A DNA stretch of 19,151 bases. Source: Bacteroidales bacterium. GTDB lineage: Bacteria; Bacteroidota; Bacteroidia; Bacteroidales; SM23-62. This document shows positions 7,433 through 16,534 of this stretch, piece after piece. The stretch lies in assembly GCA_016783865.1 (NCBI GenBank), contig JADHVS010000070.1, positions 1 through 19,151 on the forward strand. The letters are read 5' to 3'. The first letter of the stretch is position 1, and each line of letters starts with the position of its first letter. Position numbers and translations under genes: made by a program. The notes below the pieces were generated by a model. The model saw nothing but the letters and a program-made list of their open reading frames with translations. It searched no databases and was not told where the DNA came from.

Positions 7433-7875
7433 AGTTTTTCAAATACTATTTTATCTATTGGAAAGGTCAGCCCGGCGCTATTGCTATTTCTGAGATCAAC
7501 CCACCTGAAACGCTGTGATCCGTTTACCATTTCGGGAAAGTCAAAAGGAGCTTCTGAAATTCTGAACCGGATCTGTTCTTTAAACCGGACTTTGTAATAA
7601 ATGCTGATGAGCTGGGCATTATCGCAGAACAGTGCTTTTTGAAAGTAATCAGTTGTATAGTAGTGGCTGAGGATTTCAATCTCCTGCCCAAACTCCTCCA
7701 GTGCCTCACGCTTTAAACAATCTGCCGGTCCCTCCCCGAAATGAATTCCTCCTCCTGGAAATTTAATCATCCTGGTGTCGAGCATGAATTCATCACTCAG
7801 CAGGAGGTGGTATTCGTCTTTGAAGATTAATGCATAAACTCTGATTATGAATCTATTGAATGGTTCTGTTGCCAT
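7414..7875 (-). CDS. NUDIX hydrolase
   Basis: The 153-residue protein carries an almost complete Nudix box: G42-x5-E48-x7-R56-E57-x-L-E60-E61-x-G63 in GGIHFGEGPADCLKREALEEFG, the Mg-binding helix that hydrolyses nucleoside diphosphates linked to another group. The usual hydrophobic residue after the last Gly is Gln here. The substrate cannot be named; the family includes sugar-nucleotide, ADP-ribose and oxidised-nucleotide hydrolases. I chose the ATG at 7875. The same frame is open up to an ATG at 7962, but those 29 extra residues (with LQPVTCNL) are translation of a GTTACAG repeat and overlap the end of miaA, so they look non-coding. It follows miaA on the same strand and converges with the GT4 gene, overlapping by 19 bp. 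Confidence 0.88.
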   Translation of the reverse strand: MATEPFNRFIIRVYALIFKDEYHLLLSDEFMLDTRMIKFPGGGIHFGEGPADCLKREALEEFGQEIEILSHYYTTDYFQKALFCDNAQLISIYYKVRFKEQIRFRISEAPFDFPEMVNGSQRFRWVDLRNSNSAGLTFPIDKIVFEKLQNEIV

Positions 7876-7887
7876 AGCTTGATAAAG

Positions 7888-7914
7888 GTTACAGGTTACA
7901 GGTTGTAAGTTACA
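7888..7914. repeat. Degenerate 7-bp repeat (GTTACAG type)
   Basis: Between miaA and the preferred NUDIX start the plus strand reads four heptamers in succession: GTTACAG, GTTACAG, GTTGTAA and GTTACAA. Conceptual translation of the minus strand gives a misleading VTCNL-like peptide. I see no function; it decides the start call of the NUDIX gene. Confidence 0.6.
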
Positions 7915-7954
7915 AGGGAGTGTGGGTGTGGGATGAGGACTGAGGACTGTATTG

Positions 7955-8878
7955 TTATCCATGGATTAAAGCCGACGCCAATTGATCTGTAATATATGCC
8001 TTTATCTCCTCCTCCCGCTCCGGATGGAACCATTTCATATCCTTGTATCTCCGGAACCAGGTTAATTGCCTTCGTGCATAGTGTCTTGTATTTCTTTTTA
8101 TTAACTCAATGGCCTTGCCGAGGCTGATCTCTCCGTCGAGATGCTGGAATAATTCCTTATATCCTAACGTATTCAGGGCATTCAGCTGTTTATCCTGGTA
8201 TATCGATCTTGCCTCATCCAGCAGGCCCTGACTGATCATCTGATCGACCCTGCTGTTGATCCTCTCGTATAGCTCTTCCCGGGGCAGATCAAGGCCGATC
8301 TTGATGATATTAAAGTACCTGTCAATTTTCTTTTTTTTCAGGAAGGAGGAATAGGGTTTCCCGGTGATAAGGCAAATTTCAAGTGCTTTTAAAATCCTTT
8401 TGTGATTATGCAGGTCGACACTAATGTAATAATCAGGATCCAGTTTTTTCAAATCAAAACGAAGGCTTTCAATGCCTTCATCCCTGAATTTTTGATGCAA
8501 TTTCTCCCTGATCTCCTGATCCACAGAAGGCAATTCATCGATCCCATAACAGATGGCATCGATGTACAAGCCTGATCCGCCCACAAGGAAGGCCACCGGG
8601 TGTTTGCTGAAGATTCCCTTCAGGGCGGTCATCGCATCCTGCCCGAACATGCTGGCATTATAATAATCGCTGATTGAACAGTAACGGATGAGGTGGTGGG
8701 GAACTGAACTGAGTTGATCCCTGTCTGGTATGGCAGTCCCTATGCTCATTTCCTTATAAATCTGCCGTGAGTCGGCAGAAACAATTTCGGTTTTAAAAAA
8801 ACTGGCGAGGTTTATGCCCAGGGAAGTTTTTCCAACGGCCGTTGGACCAGCCAGGATCACCAGTGTTTTAGAATTCAT
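7955..8878 (-). CDS. miaA: tRNA dimethylallyltransferase
   Basis: MiaA transfers a dimethylallyl group from DMAPP to N6 of A37 in tRNAs reading UNN codons (i6A37), supporting reading accuracy. From the chosen start the 307-residue protein shows the P-loop GPTAVGKTS (11-19), then the family motifs DSRQIYKEMSIGTA and GGSGLYIDAI, and the conserved tail RNTRHYARRQLTWFRR. I chose the ATG at 8878 (MNSKTLVILAG) because it puts the P-loop at its usual distance from the N-terminus. An in-frame ATG at 8896 would add six residues. With either start the gene overlaps the end of the upstream acidic-protein gene (11 bp from 8878), suggesting translational coupling. The NUDIX gene follows. Confidence 0.96.
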   Translation of the reverse strand: MNSKTLVILAGPTAVGKTSLGINLASFFKTEIVSADSRQIYKEMSIGTAIPDRDQLSSVPHHLIRYCSISDYYNASMFGQDAMTALKGIFSKHPVAFLVGGSGLYIDAICYGIDELPSVDQEIREKLHQKFRDEGIESLRFDLKKLDPDYYISVDLHNHKRILKALEICLITGKPYSSFLKKKKIDRYFNIIKIGLDLPREELYERINSRVDQMISQGLLDEARSIYQDKQLNALNTLGYKELFQHLDGEISLGKAIELIKRNTRHYARRQLTWFRRYKDMKWFHPEREEEIKAYITDQLASALIHG

Positions 8879-9422
8879 TATAGGTATCGTCATCAATCAG
8901 GCTGTTGCCAAAATCTGAATCAGGAAAGAAACCGTCTCCGTTATCATCATCAAATAGTTCTATCAGCAAATCATCAAAATCTTCTGCCGCCTTCCCGAGA
9001 AAAACCTGGTCCATCAGGATCTGCTGCGGAGGACATCCTTTTGAAAAGGTGCAGACGGGATATTCATTATATTGTTTGGTTCGGTGTATGTCTACTACTT
9101 CCATAAAGAATCCCCTCTCATTGAACACGTCAAATACATACAGGAGCCTTTGCTTCTGTTCCTTAATGTGATCGGAAAATTTAGTGGAATCCATCATAAG
9201 TACTTCTTCTTCAGGCTCTTCAGCGATATCGAACAGGGTAATCTCTTTTTCTTTCTCCCATTGGTCATTGCACAGGTAGAAGGAAGCAATCTGGGAGGTA
9301 TCAAAATGCAGGTCTTTCTGGATGGCAACATGAAGGGCAAAGAATGTCTGACCGGACAGGACTTCGAAGTCCCGCACGAAGTCTTCCTCTTCATGTGAAA
9401 TCATCCTGAATTTACAGACCAT
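8868..9422 (-). CDS. pRiA4b ORF-3-like (IS1096 TnpR-passenger family) acidic protein
   Basis: The 184-residue protein has the compact fold signature of the plasmid pRiA4b ORF-3-like family: an early F-R-x-I-S-strand region, a hydrophobic helix with FALHVAIQKDLHF, then ASFYLCNDQWEKEKEI and LLYVFDVFNERGFFMEVVDI. The last 40 residues are highly acidic (DDDNGDGFFPDSD, LIDDDTYNEF) and probably disordered. Despite one family name referring to a transposon passenger gene, nothing here suggests mobility; the family is widespread in chromosomes and its biochemical role is unknown. It starts 3 bp after the LuxC-like gene and its end overlaps miaA, so it belongs to one operon with them. The family call is by recall of motifs, not by search. 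Confidence 0.72.
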   Translation of the reverse strand: MVCKFRMISHEEEDFVRDFEVLSGQTFFALHVAIQKDLHFDTSQIASFYLCNDQWEKEKEITLFDIAEEPEEEVLMMDSTKFSDHIKEQKQRLLYVFDVFNERGFFMEVVDIHRTKQYNEYPVCTFSKGCPPQQILMDQVFLGKAAEDFDDLLIELFDDDNGDGFFPDSDFGNSLIDDDTYNEF

Positions 9423-9425
9423 CGA

Positions 9426-10496
9426 TTAGTTTTTACACAAGTTAAGCAAAAATTTTAATGTATCCACCCCATCTGAATAATCCCATATGTTGGGATTCTG
9501 GGTAGATCCAAATGCAATAGTCTCTATTCCAGGGATTTTTGGTCCTGCAATACATTGAATTTGTTCTTTTTTCTGGTCTAAAAACTGAGATGCATGACCT
9601 AAACTTGTGTAACGTTCAAAATATAAATTGGCTACCGGGGATTGAATCCCCTGATCCTCTCTGATAAGGAGGAATCCATTATCAAGGTGAGGTATTTTGT
9701 TCATCAGATAGACCGACCGGTAATAGGTATAATTGTTTGCATATTTATTGTGATCGATCAACCATGAATAATGCTCCATCGAATCGATAAGATGTGGTAC
9801 GGAATAATCTTCCGGAACGAAAATCTTTGATACATTCCTGCATCCAAGTCCAAAATAGATAAAAATATCATCTGCCAGTTTCCGAAGATCCTCCGGATTT
9901 TCGTCTCCTGTAAGTATGGCAGCACCATTCCTGTTTTTCCGGAAAATGTGTGGATACTTCCCGAAATAGTATTGAAAATACCTGTAACTGTTATTGCTTC
10001 CCGTGGCAATAATGGCATCGATCAAATCAAGTTGTTCTTCATAGAAATGTATCATTTCCTCCCATTCAGGATTGTGTTGGATAAGCAGCTCAGCAATGAA
10101 TGGGAGGAGTTCTTTATCTTTTGATGATAATTTAGCTTCCAGTCTGTTCCCACTGATTAAAATGGTAAGAAAATCATGAAATCCAACCAGCGGGATATTC
10201 CCGGCCATGATGGTGCCAATGCGAAATCCCGGATTCTTGTTTAGCAAATCCGGGGAGTAAGGCGAAAGCCATTGATAAAGGTTGTCGCGGGATAAGATTC
10301 TTGACAACTCACGAAGGGCATATAATATATAATCCCTTATAAACCAGGGATTTTTAGCTTTGCTGTTACTAATAACCTGATCAAACCTGGTATGTAAGTT
10401 TTCGCGGGAAGGATCCGAAGTGCCTCTGTTGTCAAGGTATTCTTCCAGGAAGTTTCCGAGCCAGGCAAACGATTCTATCCTTTCATCAAGCAGCAC
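9426..10496 (-). CDS. LuxC-like acyl-CoA reductase family protein
   Basis: The 356-residue protein resembles the LuxC/acyl-CoA reductase family, relatives of aldehyde dehydrogenases that reduce activated fatty acyl groups to aldehydes. Supporting features are a glycine-rich GTIMAGNIPLVGFHDFLTIL segment (94-113), IIATGSNNSYRYFQYYFGK (162-180) and GLGCRNVSKIFVPEDY, where Cys219 sits where the catalytic thiol of the family is expected. It is shorter than luminescence LuxC (about 480 residues), as are Bacteroidota homologues in my memory. There are no luxD or luxE genes nearby, so bioluminescence is not implied; lipid or cofactor metabolism is a guess. The start is GTG at 10496, 27 bp after the CCC-motif gene; no in-frame ATG lies closer to the conserved region. 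Confidence 0.78.
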   Translation of the reverse strand: MLLDERIESFAWLGNFLEEYLDNRGTSDPSRENLHTRFDQVISNSKAKNPWFIRDYILYALRELSRILSRDNLYQWLSPYSPDLLNKNPGFRIGTIMAGNIPLVGFHDFLTILISGNRLEAKLSSKDKELLPFIAELLIQHNPEWEEMIHFYEEQLDLIDAIIATGSNNSYRYFQYYFGKYPHIFRKNRNGAAILTGDENPEDLRKLADDIFIYFGLGCRNVSKIFVPEDYSVPHLIDSMEHYSWLIDHNKYANNYTYYRSVYLMNKIPHLDNGFLLIREDQGIQSPVANLYFERYTSLGHASQFLDQKKEQIQCIAGPKIPGIETIAFGSTQNPNIWDYSDGVDTLKFLLNLCKN

Positions 10497-10523
10497 GTCA
10501 AATGTTTATGCCAGGCTGAATGG

Positions 10524-10919
10524 CTAGAAATTATTCATGAAACTATCCCAGGGTAAAGATTCCAATATTGTACCCAGCGTGGCACCCATAAATAATATCC
10601 AAATTAATCCTATCAGTACCAGAATACCGGAGATGGCAATACCAATAATGCCACAAATTTTCCCTGCATTGGCATTTTTCTGGGATTTCAATGTGTATTT
10701 TTCAGGATCCTGTTGGTAGAGGTTTAAGGCTTTTGAACCAAGCACCAGGGCTATGATTCCTAAAGTCAGGCCAATAATTGCAATAAATCCGCAGCACCAG
10801 CTGGTTACGATTGAAATGATCCCCAAAACAAGTGCGGCTGTGGCATTTGGAAGAGGTATCTTGGTATTGGACTCACTGGGTGTAATACCTGGATCTTGGG
10901 TGTTTTCTATGGTTTCCAT
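10524..10919 (-). CDS. CCC-motif (DUF4190-like) small membrane protein
   Basis: The 131-residue protein has a polar 25-residue N-terminus rich in Thr, Pro and Asn, then two hydrophobic hairpin segments (about 27-62 and 88-118). These surround a charged loop LYQQDPEKYTLKSQKNANAGK. The first segment contains TSWCCGFIAIIGLTLGIIALVLGSKAL, the cysteine motif (Cys42-Cys43) typical of the Bacteroidota CCC-motif membrane proteins related to DUF4190. Function is unknown. It follows the DUF2752 gene after 12 bp; I recall these two families as frequent neighbours, which supports both calls. Confidence 0.75.
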   Translation of the reverse strand: METIENTQDPGITPSESNTKIPLPNATAALVLGIISIVTSWCCGFIAIIGLTLGIIALVLGSKALNLYQQDPEKYTLKSQKNANAGKICGIIGIAISGILVLIGLIWILFMGATLGTILESLPWDSFMNNF

Positions 10920-10931
10920 GTTATCGAAAGA

Positions 10932-11249
10932 TTAGAGGATTATCAGTTTATAAATATAGTGAAGAAATATGATTGATGCATTAATAATAAACATCACTTT
11001 TAAAATAAATGCGCCTGACCTGAATTTAAAAATAAGATGAAGGATAAGGAAAATGAACATGGCCATGACCGGCATCAATGCAGGATATATCAGGATGCTT
11101 TGCCAGAAGTGCCCCTTCAGCAGTTCGATAATGGATCGCTGAAGTCCGCATCCGGGGCAATCAATGCCCACTGCCTCCTTGAATGAGCAGGGTTTCAGGT
11201 GTGCTTCAAGCCAGTGGATAACCTTATCCAGCATATAACTTCTATTCAA
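10932..11249 (-). CDS. DUF2752 small membrane protein
   Basis: The 105-residue protein has the DUF2752 hallmark CPGCGLQRSI (Cys31, Cys34) followed by an amphipathic stretch LLKGHFWQSILIYP and two membrane helices (about 48-72 and 82-104). The CPxCG motif at a membrane entry and the absence of other domains fit the family; the role is unknown. The start at 11249 gives MNRSYMLDKV; an internal ATG at residue 6 is possible. It sits between aconitase, from which it is separated by a 9-bp tandem repeat, and the CCC-motif gene, 12 bp downstream. Confidence 0.8.
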   Translation of the reverse strand: MNRSYMLDKVIHWLEAHLKPCSFKEAVGIDCPGCGLQRSIIELLKGHFWQSILIYPALMPVMAMFIFLILHLIFKFRSGAFILKVMFIINASIIFLHYIYKLIIL

Positions 11250-11255
11250 TTCAAT

Positions 11256-11318
11256 TTAGTCATTCTAGTCATTCTAGTCATTCTAGTCATTCTAGTCATT
11301 CTAGTCATTCTAGTCATT
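11256..11318. repeat. 9-bp tandem repeat (CTAGTCATT, about 7 copies) at the aconitase 3' end
   Basis: Six perfect units of CTAGTCATT (11265-11318) are preceded by one partial unit (11257-11264). On the coding (minus) strand the unit is AATGACTAG, i.e. Asn-Asp-stop. The last unit encodes the final residues and TAG stop (11310-11312) of aconitase, so gain or loss of units leaves the protein unchanged. It separates aconitase from the DUF2752 gene. This looks like a slippage-prone minisatellite; it is not a CRISPR because there are no spacers. Confidence 0.9.
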
Positions 11319-13580
11319 TCTCCCATGCTGCTTGATCAGGTTTAATGCTGAACCGGCCTTAAACCATCCAATCTGCTTTTCATTATAGCTGTGATTAACA
11401 GGAAATTCATCTGTCGTTCCATCGGTATGGATAAGCTTAATAGTCAGTGCTTTACCGGAAGAAAAGTCAACCAGGTCAAGGATCTCAATGGCATCATCTT
11501 CGCGGATTTTATCATAATCATCCTTATTGCTGAAAGTTAGTGCCAGTAAACCTTGTTTCTTTAAATTGGTTTCATGTATCCGGGCAAATGAACGCACCAG
11601 GACCGCCCTGACTCCCAGGTTCCTGGGTTCCATGGCGGCATGTTCCCGGGATGATCCCTCCCCATAATTCTCATCCCCGATAATAACAGTACCGGTATTG
11701 GCTTCCTGATATTTCCTGGCCGAATCAGGAACAGGTAAGTATTCTGCCGATACATGATTCTTTACCGAATTTGCCTGGTCATTGAAATAGTTTATGGCCC
11801 CGATCATCAGGTTATTGGAGATATTGTTGAGGTGTCCCCTGTATCTTAACCAGGGACCCGCCATAGAGATATGGTCGGTGGTGCATTTTCCTTTCACTTT
11901 AATTAATAGTTTCAGTCCGGTCAGGTCTTGTCCTTCCCACGGCTGAAATGGCTCCAGGAGTTGCAGTCTTTCCGAGTCGGGATCCACCTTGATAATAATT
12001 TTACTGCCATCTGTTGCAGGGGGCACATATCCGCTGTCTTCCACTTCAAATCCTTTTTCAGGCATTTCCAGACCTTTTGGGGCATCGAGTTGTACCTTTT
12101 CACCTTTATTGTTCACGAGTTTATCTTTCAGGGGATTAAAAGTGAGGTCTCCGGCAATGGCAAGGGCGGTTACTATTTCCGGGGAGCTGACAAAAGAATG
12201 GGTATTGGGATTCCCGTCGTTTCTTTTGGCAAAATTCCTGTTAAAGGAAGTGATGATTGAATTTTTTTCCTGTTTATCTGCATTGTGCCTTGCCCACTGA
12301 CCAATACAGGGACCACATGCGTTTGCCAGTACAACACCTCCAATATCCTCAAAAACCTTAAGCAAACCATCCCGTTCGATGGTATACCTGACCAATTCCG
12401 AACCAGGTGTAACTGTAAACTCTGATTTTGCTGTAAGTCCTTTCTCCAAAGCCTGGCGTGCAACATCTGCAGCCCTTGTAATATCCTCATAGGAGGAATT
12501 GGTACAGGAACCGATGAGTCCTACTTCCAGCTTCTGCGGATAATCATTTTTGATCACAGCATTGGCAAACTCAGACAAAGGCCATGCCCTGTCAGGAGAG
12601 AAGGGTCCATTGATATGTGGTTCGAGTTCCGAGAGGTTGATTTCAATCAGCTGGTCGAAATAGGTTTCGGGATCGTCATATACTTCCGGATCTCCTGTCA
12701 GGTGCTGACTGACCTTATTGGCTTCATCAGCGATTTCAGAGCGGCCGGTACCATTGAGGTATTCGGCCATCTTCTGATCATATCCGAACAGGGATGTTGT
12801 AGCTCCAATCTCAGCGCCCATGTTACAGATTGTTCCTTTCCCTGTACATGAGATGGTTTGTGCTCCTTCCCCGAAATATTCCACGATACACCCTGTCCCA
12901 CCTTTTACAGTAAGAATACCAGCCACTTTTAATATCACATCCTTGGCTGATGTCCATCCATTAAGTTTACCGGTCAGCCTGATCCCGATTAATTCAGGCA
13001 TTTTTAATTCCCAGGGCATACCTGCCATCACGTCCACAGCATCGGCTCCACCTACACCAATAGCCACCATTCCGAGCCCCCCTGCATTTACGGTATGGGA
13101 GTCGGTCCCGATCATCATTCCTCCAGGGTATGCATAATTTTCAAGGATCACCTGGTGGATGATCCCTGCACCCGGTTTCCAGAAACCAATACCATATTTA
13201 CTGGATACCAGTTTAAGGAAATCAAAGACTTCCTTGTTCATGGAAATTGACGATTCCAGATCTTTTGCTGCTCCCTGTTTTGCCAGGATCAGGTGATCGC
13301 AATGAACCGTGGATGGTACGGCCACTTTATCTTTTCCTGCCTGCATAAACTGCAGCAGGGCCATCTGTGCTGTGGCATCCTGCATGGCAACACGATCCGG
13401 ATTAAAGTAGACGTAATCTTTTCCCCGGATATAAGATCTCATCGGATTCTCATCGCTTAAGTGCGTATATAAAACTTTCTCAGCCAGGGTCAGGGGTTTG
13501 TTTAATTCATGCCGGGTGAGGATTATTTTTACATCTAACTGTTGGTAAACAGTTCTTATCATTTCAATATCGAAAACCAT
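11310..13580 (-). CDS. Aconitate hydratase (mitochondrial-type)
   Basis: Aconitase interconverts citrate, cis-aconitate and isocitrate in the TCA cycle using a 4Fe-4S cluster. The 756-residue protein matches the length and order of the mitochondrial-type family. The three cluster cysteines are Cys359 in [13 protein letters not shown] and Cys422/Cys425 in [10 protein letters not shown]. Substrate-site motifs include HCDHLI (93-98), [14 protein letters not shown] (157-170) and, in the swivel domain, [19 protein letters not shown] with its Ser-Arg pair. It is not the longer AcnA/IRP1 type (about 890 residues) nor AcnB. The ATG at 13580 gives the normal N-terminus. A TAATTTTG element (13628-13621, minus) about 40 nt upstream is the likely promoter. 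Downstream genes on the strand (DUF2752 onward) may be read through from here; no clear terminator separates them. Confidence 0.96.
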   Translation of the reverse strand: MVFDIEMIRTVYQQLDVKIILTRHELNKPLTLAEKVLYTHLSDENPMRSYIRGKDYVYFNPDRVAMQDATAQMALLQFMQAGKDKVAVPSTVHCDHLILAKQGAAKDLESSISMNKEVFDFLKLVSSKYGIGFWKPGAGIIHQVILENYAYPGGMMIGTDSHTVNAGGLGMVAIGVGGADAVDVMAGMPWELKMPELIGIRLTGKLNGWTSAKDVILKVAGILTVKGGTGCIVEYFGEGAQTISCTGKGTICNMGAEIGATTSLFGYDQKMAEYLNGTGRSEIADEANKVSQHLTGDPEVYDDPETYFDQLIEINLSELEPHINGPFSPDRAWPLSEFANAVIKNDYPQKLEVGLIGSCTNSSYEDITRAADVARQALEKGLTAKSEFTVTPGSELVRYTIERDGLLKVFEDIGGVVLANACGPCIGQWARHNADKQEKNSIITSFNRNFAKRNDGNPNTHSFVSSPEIVTALAIAGDLTFNPLKDKLVNNKGEKVQLDAPKGLEMPEKGFEVEDSGYVPPATDGSKIIIKVDPDSERLQLLEPFQPWEGQDLTGLKLLIKVKGKCTTDHISMAGPWLRYRGHLNNISNNLMIGAINYFNDQANSVKNHVSAEYLPVPDSARKYQEANTGTVIIGDENYGEGSSREHAAMEPRNLGVRAVLVRSFARIHETNLKKQGLLALTFSNKDDYDKIREDDAIEILDLVDFSSGKALTIKLIHTDGTTDEFPVNHSYNEKQIGWFKAGSALNLIKQHGRND

Positions 13581-13620
13581 AATAAAATTTTTGAAAAGTG
13601 GAAAACTATATCTGTCATAA

Positions 13621-13628
13621 CAAAATTA
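13621..13628 (-). promoter_or_regulatory. Putative -7 element for aconitase
   Basis: TAATTTTG on the minus strand matches TAnnTTTG and lies 40 nt before the aconitase ATG. There is no TTG at the standard N20 distance, so this is a one-element call. Confidence 0.45.
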
Positions 13629-13720
13629 AATGTTTCAAATGAATAAACTTGTCCTAAGTATTATTTTAGTATTTTTATACTGATTTCAATTATTTCAATT
13701 GTGGATATATTATAAGATAG

Positions 13721-14968
13721 ATGAGGTTTTTAAGTTTATTACAGGACAATATAAGGGTGAGTTTTAAATCGATCAGGGCCAATATGGTGCGTGCCATTCT
13801 AACCATGTTTATTATAGCTTTTGGGATTATGGCACTCGTTGGCATTCTTACAGCCATTGATGCCATTGAAAAATCCATTACAGATGAATTTGCCCGCATG
13901 GGTGCAAACACTTTTACAATTGAAAGCAGGGGGATGCACATTCAGATAGGCGATAACCGGTACAGGACAAGGAATTATTCCTACATATCTTACCGGCAGG
14001 CAAGAGAATTCAATGAAATTTTTGAGTTTCCTGCACATGTGTCTGTCTGGACCTGGGCATCGGGAATTGCCACTGTAAAATATAAATCGAAGAAAACAAA
14101 TCCGAACACACCCGTCATCGGGGCAGATGAAGATTATCTTATTACGGCCGGATACGAAATCGAAAAAGGCCGTAATATCTCTGAATACGATGTGGAGATG
14201 AACAGGAATTATGCGATCATTGGCACCGGGATAGTGAAGTTCCTATTCGAGAATGGTGAAGACCCGCTGGATAAAGTGATCAGTATTGGCAGTGGCAAGT
14301 TCAAGGTAATTGGTATATTGGCAGACAAGGGATCTTCGATGCACGGACAGGGTGATAAAATATGTCTGATTCCCTATTCTGCTGTCAGACAATACTTTTC
14401 CCGTCCACGGATGGGGTATTCCATTAACGTAACCCCATACAATAAGGAATTGATAGATGCAGCCATGGGAGAGGCCGAGGCCAAGTTCAGGATTGTCAGA
14501 AATTTGAATACTATTGATGAGTCAGACTTTAATATTACCAAGAGTGACAGTCTTGCTAATATGCTAATTGAGAATTTAAAATTTGTGACAATCGCAGCAA
14601 CTCTGATTGGTATTATTACCCTGTTCGGGGCAGCGGTCGGTCTCATGAATATAATGCTGGTGTCGGTCACTGAGCGTACGAGGGAAATTGGTATCCGCAA
14701 GGCAATTGGCGCTAAATCTATGACCATCAAACAGCAGTTCCTTTTTGAGGCCGTTATAATTGGCCAGTTGGGAGGAGTCCTCGGGATCATTTTTGGAATT
14801 CTGATCGGAAACCTGGTATCAATGATTATCGGCACTTCGTTTATCATACCATGGATGTGGATCATAATGGGAGTGGTCCTCTGCTTTATTGTCGGTATTA
14901 TATCAGGTTATTTACCTGCGCAAAAGGCCAGTAAAATGGATCCGATCATGGCCCTGAGATATGAATAA
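13721..14968 (+). CDS. MacB/FtsX-type ABC transporter permease
   Basis: The 415-residue protein has the MacB layout. An N-terminal cytoplasmic helix precedes the first membrane segment (about 22-44), then comes a large periplasmic domain (about 45-285). Three C-terminal membrane segments follow (about 290-315, 342-368 and 377-400). The conserved cytoplasmic loop TERTREIGIRKAIGAK (317-332) that contacts the ATPase and the closing QKASKMDPIMALRYE are diagnostic of the FtsX/MacB/LolCE superfamily. Such permeases act as mechanotransmission devices for export of peptides, lipoproteins or signals rather than classical importers. No ATP-binding subunit or MacA-like adaptor is encoded in the window: aconitase is divergent upstream, and the SiaC-family gene follows after 33 bp. 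The partner must therefore be elsewhere. Substrate is unknown. Confidence 0.88.
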   Translation: MRFLSLLQDNIRVSFKSIRANMVRAILTMFIIAFGIMALVGILTAIDAIEKSITDEFARMGANTFTIESRGMHIQIGDNRYRTRNYSYISYRQAREFNEIFEFPAHVSVWTWASGIATVKYKSKKTNPNTPVIGADEDYLITAGYEIEKGRNISEYDVEMNRNYAIIGTGIVKFLFENGEDPLDKVISIGSGKFKVIGILADKGSSMHGQGDKICLIPYSAVRQYFSRPRMGYSINVTPYNKELIDAAMGEAEAKFRIVRNLNTIDESDFNITKSDSLANMLIENLKFVTIAATLIGIITLFGAAVGLMNIMLVSVTERTREIGIRKAIGAKSMTIKQQFLFEAVIIGQLGGVLGIIFGILIGNLVSMIIGTSFIIPWMWIIMGVVLCFIVGIISGYLPAQKASKMDPIMALRYE

Positions 14969-15001
14969 ACAGGTTTAGGTATTATCTTATTTTGATTTAT
15001 C

Positions 15002-15394
15002 ATGAAGCCATTAAAAATCGATGCAACTTTCAATACACCAAAATTGGATTTTGATCCGGGAAAAGGTTATCTGTTGATTGAAGGGCGATCGATCCCTGAA
15101 AATCCGGGCCAGTTTTATGAATTGATATTTGAATGGTTGAATGATTATTATTCCAATCCAAAAGATGAAACCACTGTCGAGATTAAACTGGAATATGTGA
15201 ACAGCGGCTCCTCAAAATATATACTTGAATTTCTCAGATCCGTGAGTAATTACCATAATGAAGGAAAGAACAGTGCAGTGCATTGGTATTTTGAAGAGGA
15301 GGATGAATCGATTGAGGAATTAGGTGAACATTTTGAGGACCTTGTGCAGGTCCCGTTCTTTTTCCATGTGATAGAGGAGGATGAGGATGAATAA
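15002..15394 (+). CDS. SiaC-family regulatory phosphoprotein (DUF1987)
   Basis: The 130-residue acidic protein matches the DUF1987/SiaC family: TFNTPKLDFDPGKGYLLIEG near the N-terminus, NPGQFYELIFEWLNDYY (34-50) and IKLEYVNSGSSKYILEFL (61-78). In Pseudomonas SiaC is switched by phosphorylation at Thr68 (kinase SiaB, phosphatase SiaA) and controls a diguanylate cyclase. Here the residue at the same position by count is Ser68, in VNSGSS. The C-terminus (FFFHVIEEDEDE) ends in an acidic tail. No SiaA, SiaB or GGDEF gene is nearby; the gene is 33 bp behind the ABC permease and probably co-transcribed with it. The family assignment is by motif; that Ser68 is the phosphosite is inference. Confidence 0.82.
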   Translation: MKPLKIDATFNTPKLDFDPGKGYLLIEGRSIPENPGQFYELIFEWLNDYYSNPKDETTVEIKLEYVNSGSSKYILEFLRSVSNYHNEGKNSAVHWYFEEEDESIEELGEHFEDLVQVPFFFHVIEEDEDE

Positions 15395-15396
15395 AT

Positions 15397-15425
15397 AACG
15401 CATCCCGGGTAACACAGGATGCGTT
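15397..15425. terminator. Terminator between the convergent SiaC-family and gap genes
   Basis: AACGCATCC (15397-15405) pairs perfectly with GGATGCGTT (15417-15425) around an 11-nt loop, 2 bp after the SiaC-family stop codon. On the minus strand the stem is followed by a T-rich ATTTATT run, so it looks better as the gap terminator. It may serve both genes. Confidence 0.7.
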
Positions 15426-15446
15426 CTGAATAACGGCTGATATTTT

Positions 15447-16463
<1,017 letters not shown>

Positions 16464-16495
16464 TTAATAGGTTAACTCTGATTCTAAAAGAAATG

Positions 16496-16526
16496 CAAAC
16501 TTAAGGAATTAATGTTAATTCTTCAA
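16496..16526 (-). promoter_or_regulatory. Promoter of gap
   Basis: On the minus strand TTG (16526-16524) lies exactly 20 nt before TAAGTTTG (16503-16496), a full match to the Bacteroidota promoter layout and the same spacing as the SRP RNA promoter. Transcription would begin near 16489, leaving a leader of about 38 nt. Confidence 0.78.
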
Positions 16527-16534
16527 GTAATGGA

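Noticed and set aside
7876..7962. N-terminal extension of the NUDIX protein (29 residues)
   Set aside because: The extension is a translation of heptamer repeats and overlaps miaA; a normal Nudix fold starts at the ATG at 7875.
8868..9422. Mobile element remnant suggested by the IS1096/TnpR family name
   Set aside because: No transposase, inverted repeats or target duplications are near, and the gene is tightly integrated between housekeeping genes.
9426..10496. Bioluminescence gene cluster
   Set aside because: Only a short LuxC-like reductase is present; luxA, luxB, luxD and luxE are absent, and the family is common in non-luminous Bacteroidota.
11256..11318. CRISPR-like array
   Set aside because: The 9-bp units are directly adjacent without spacers and there are no cas genes.
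14374..14865. 163-codon frame on the minus strand inside the ABC permease gene
   Set aside because: Antisense shadow of the permease, with an Ile/Pro/Arg-rich translation typical of a reversed membrane-protein gene.
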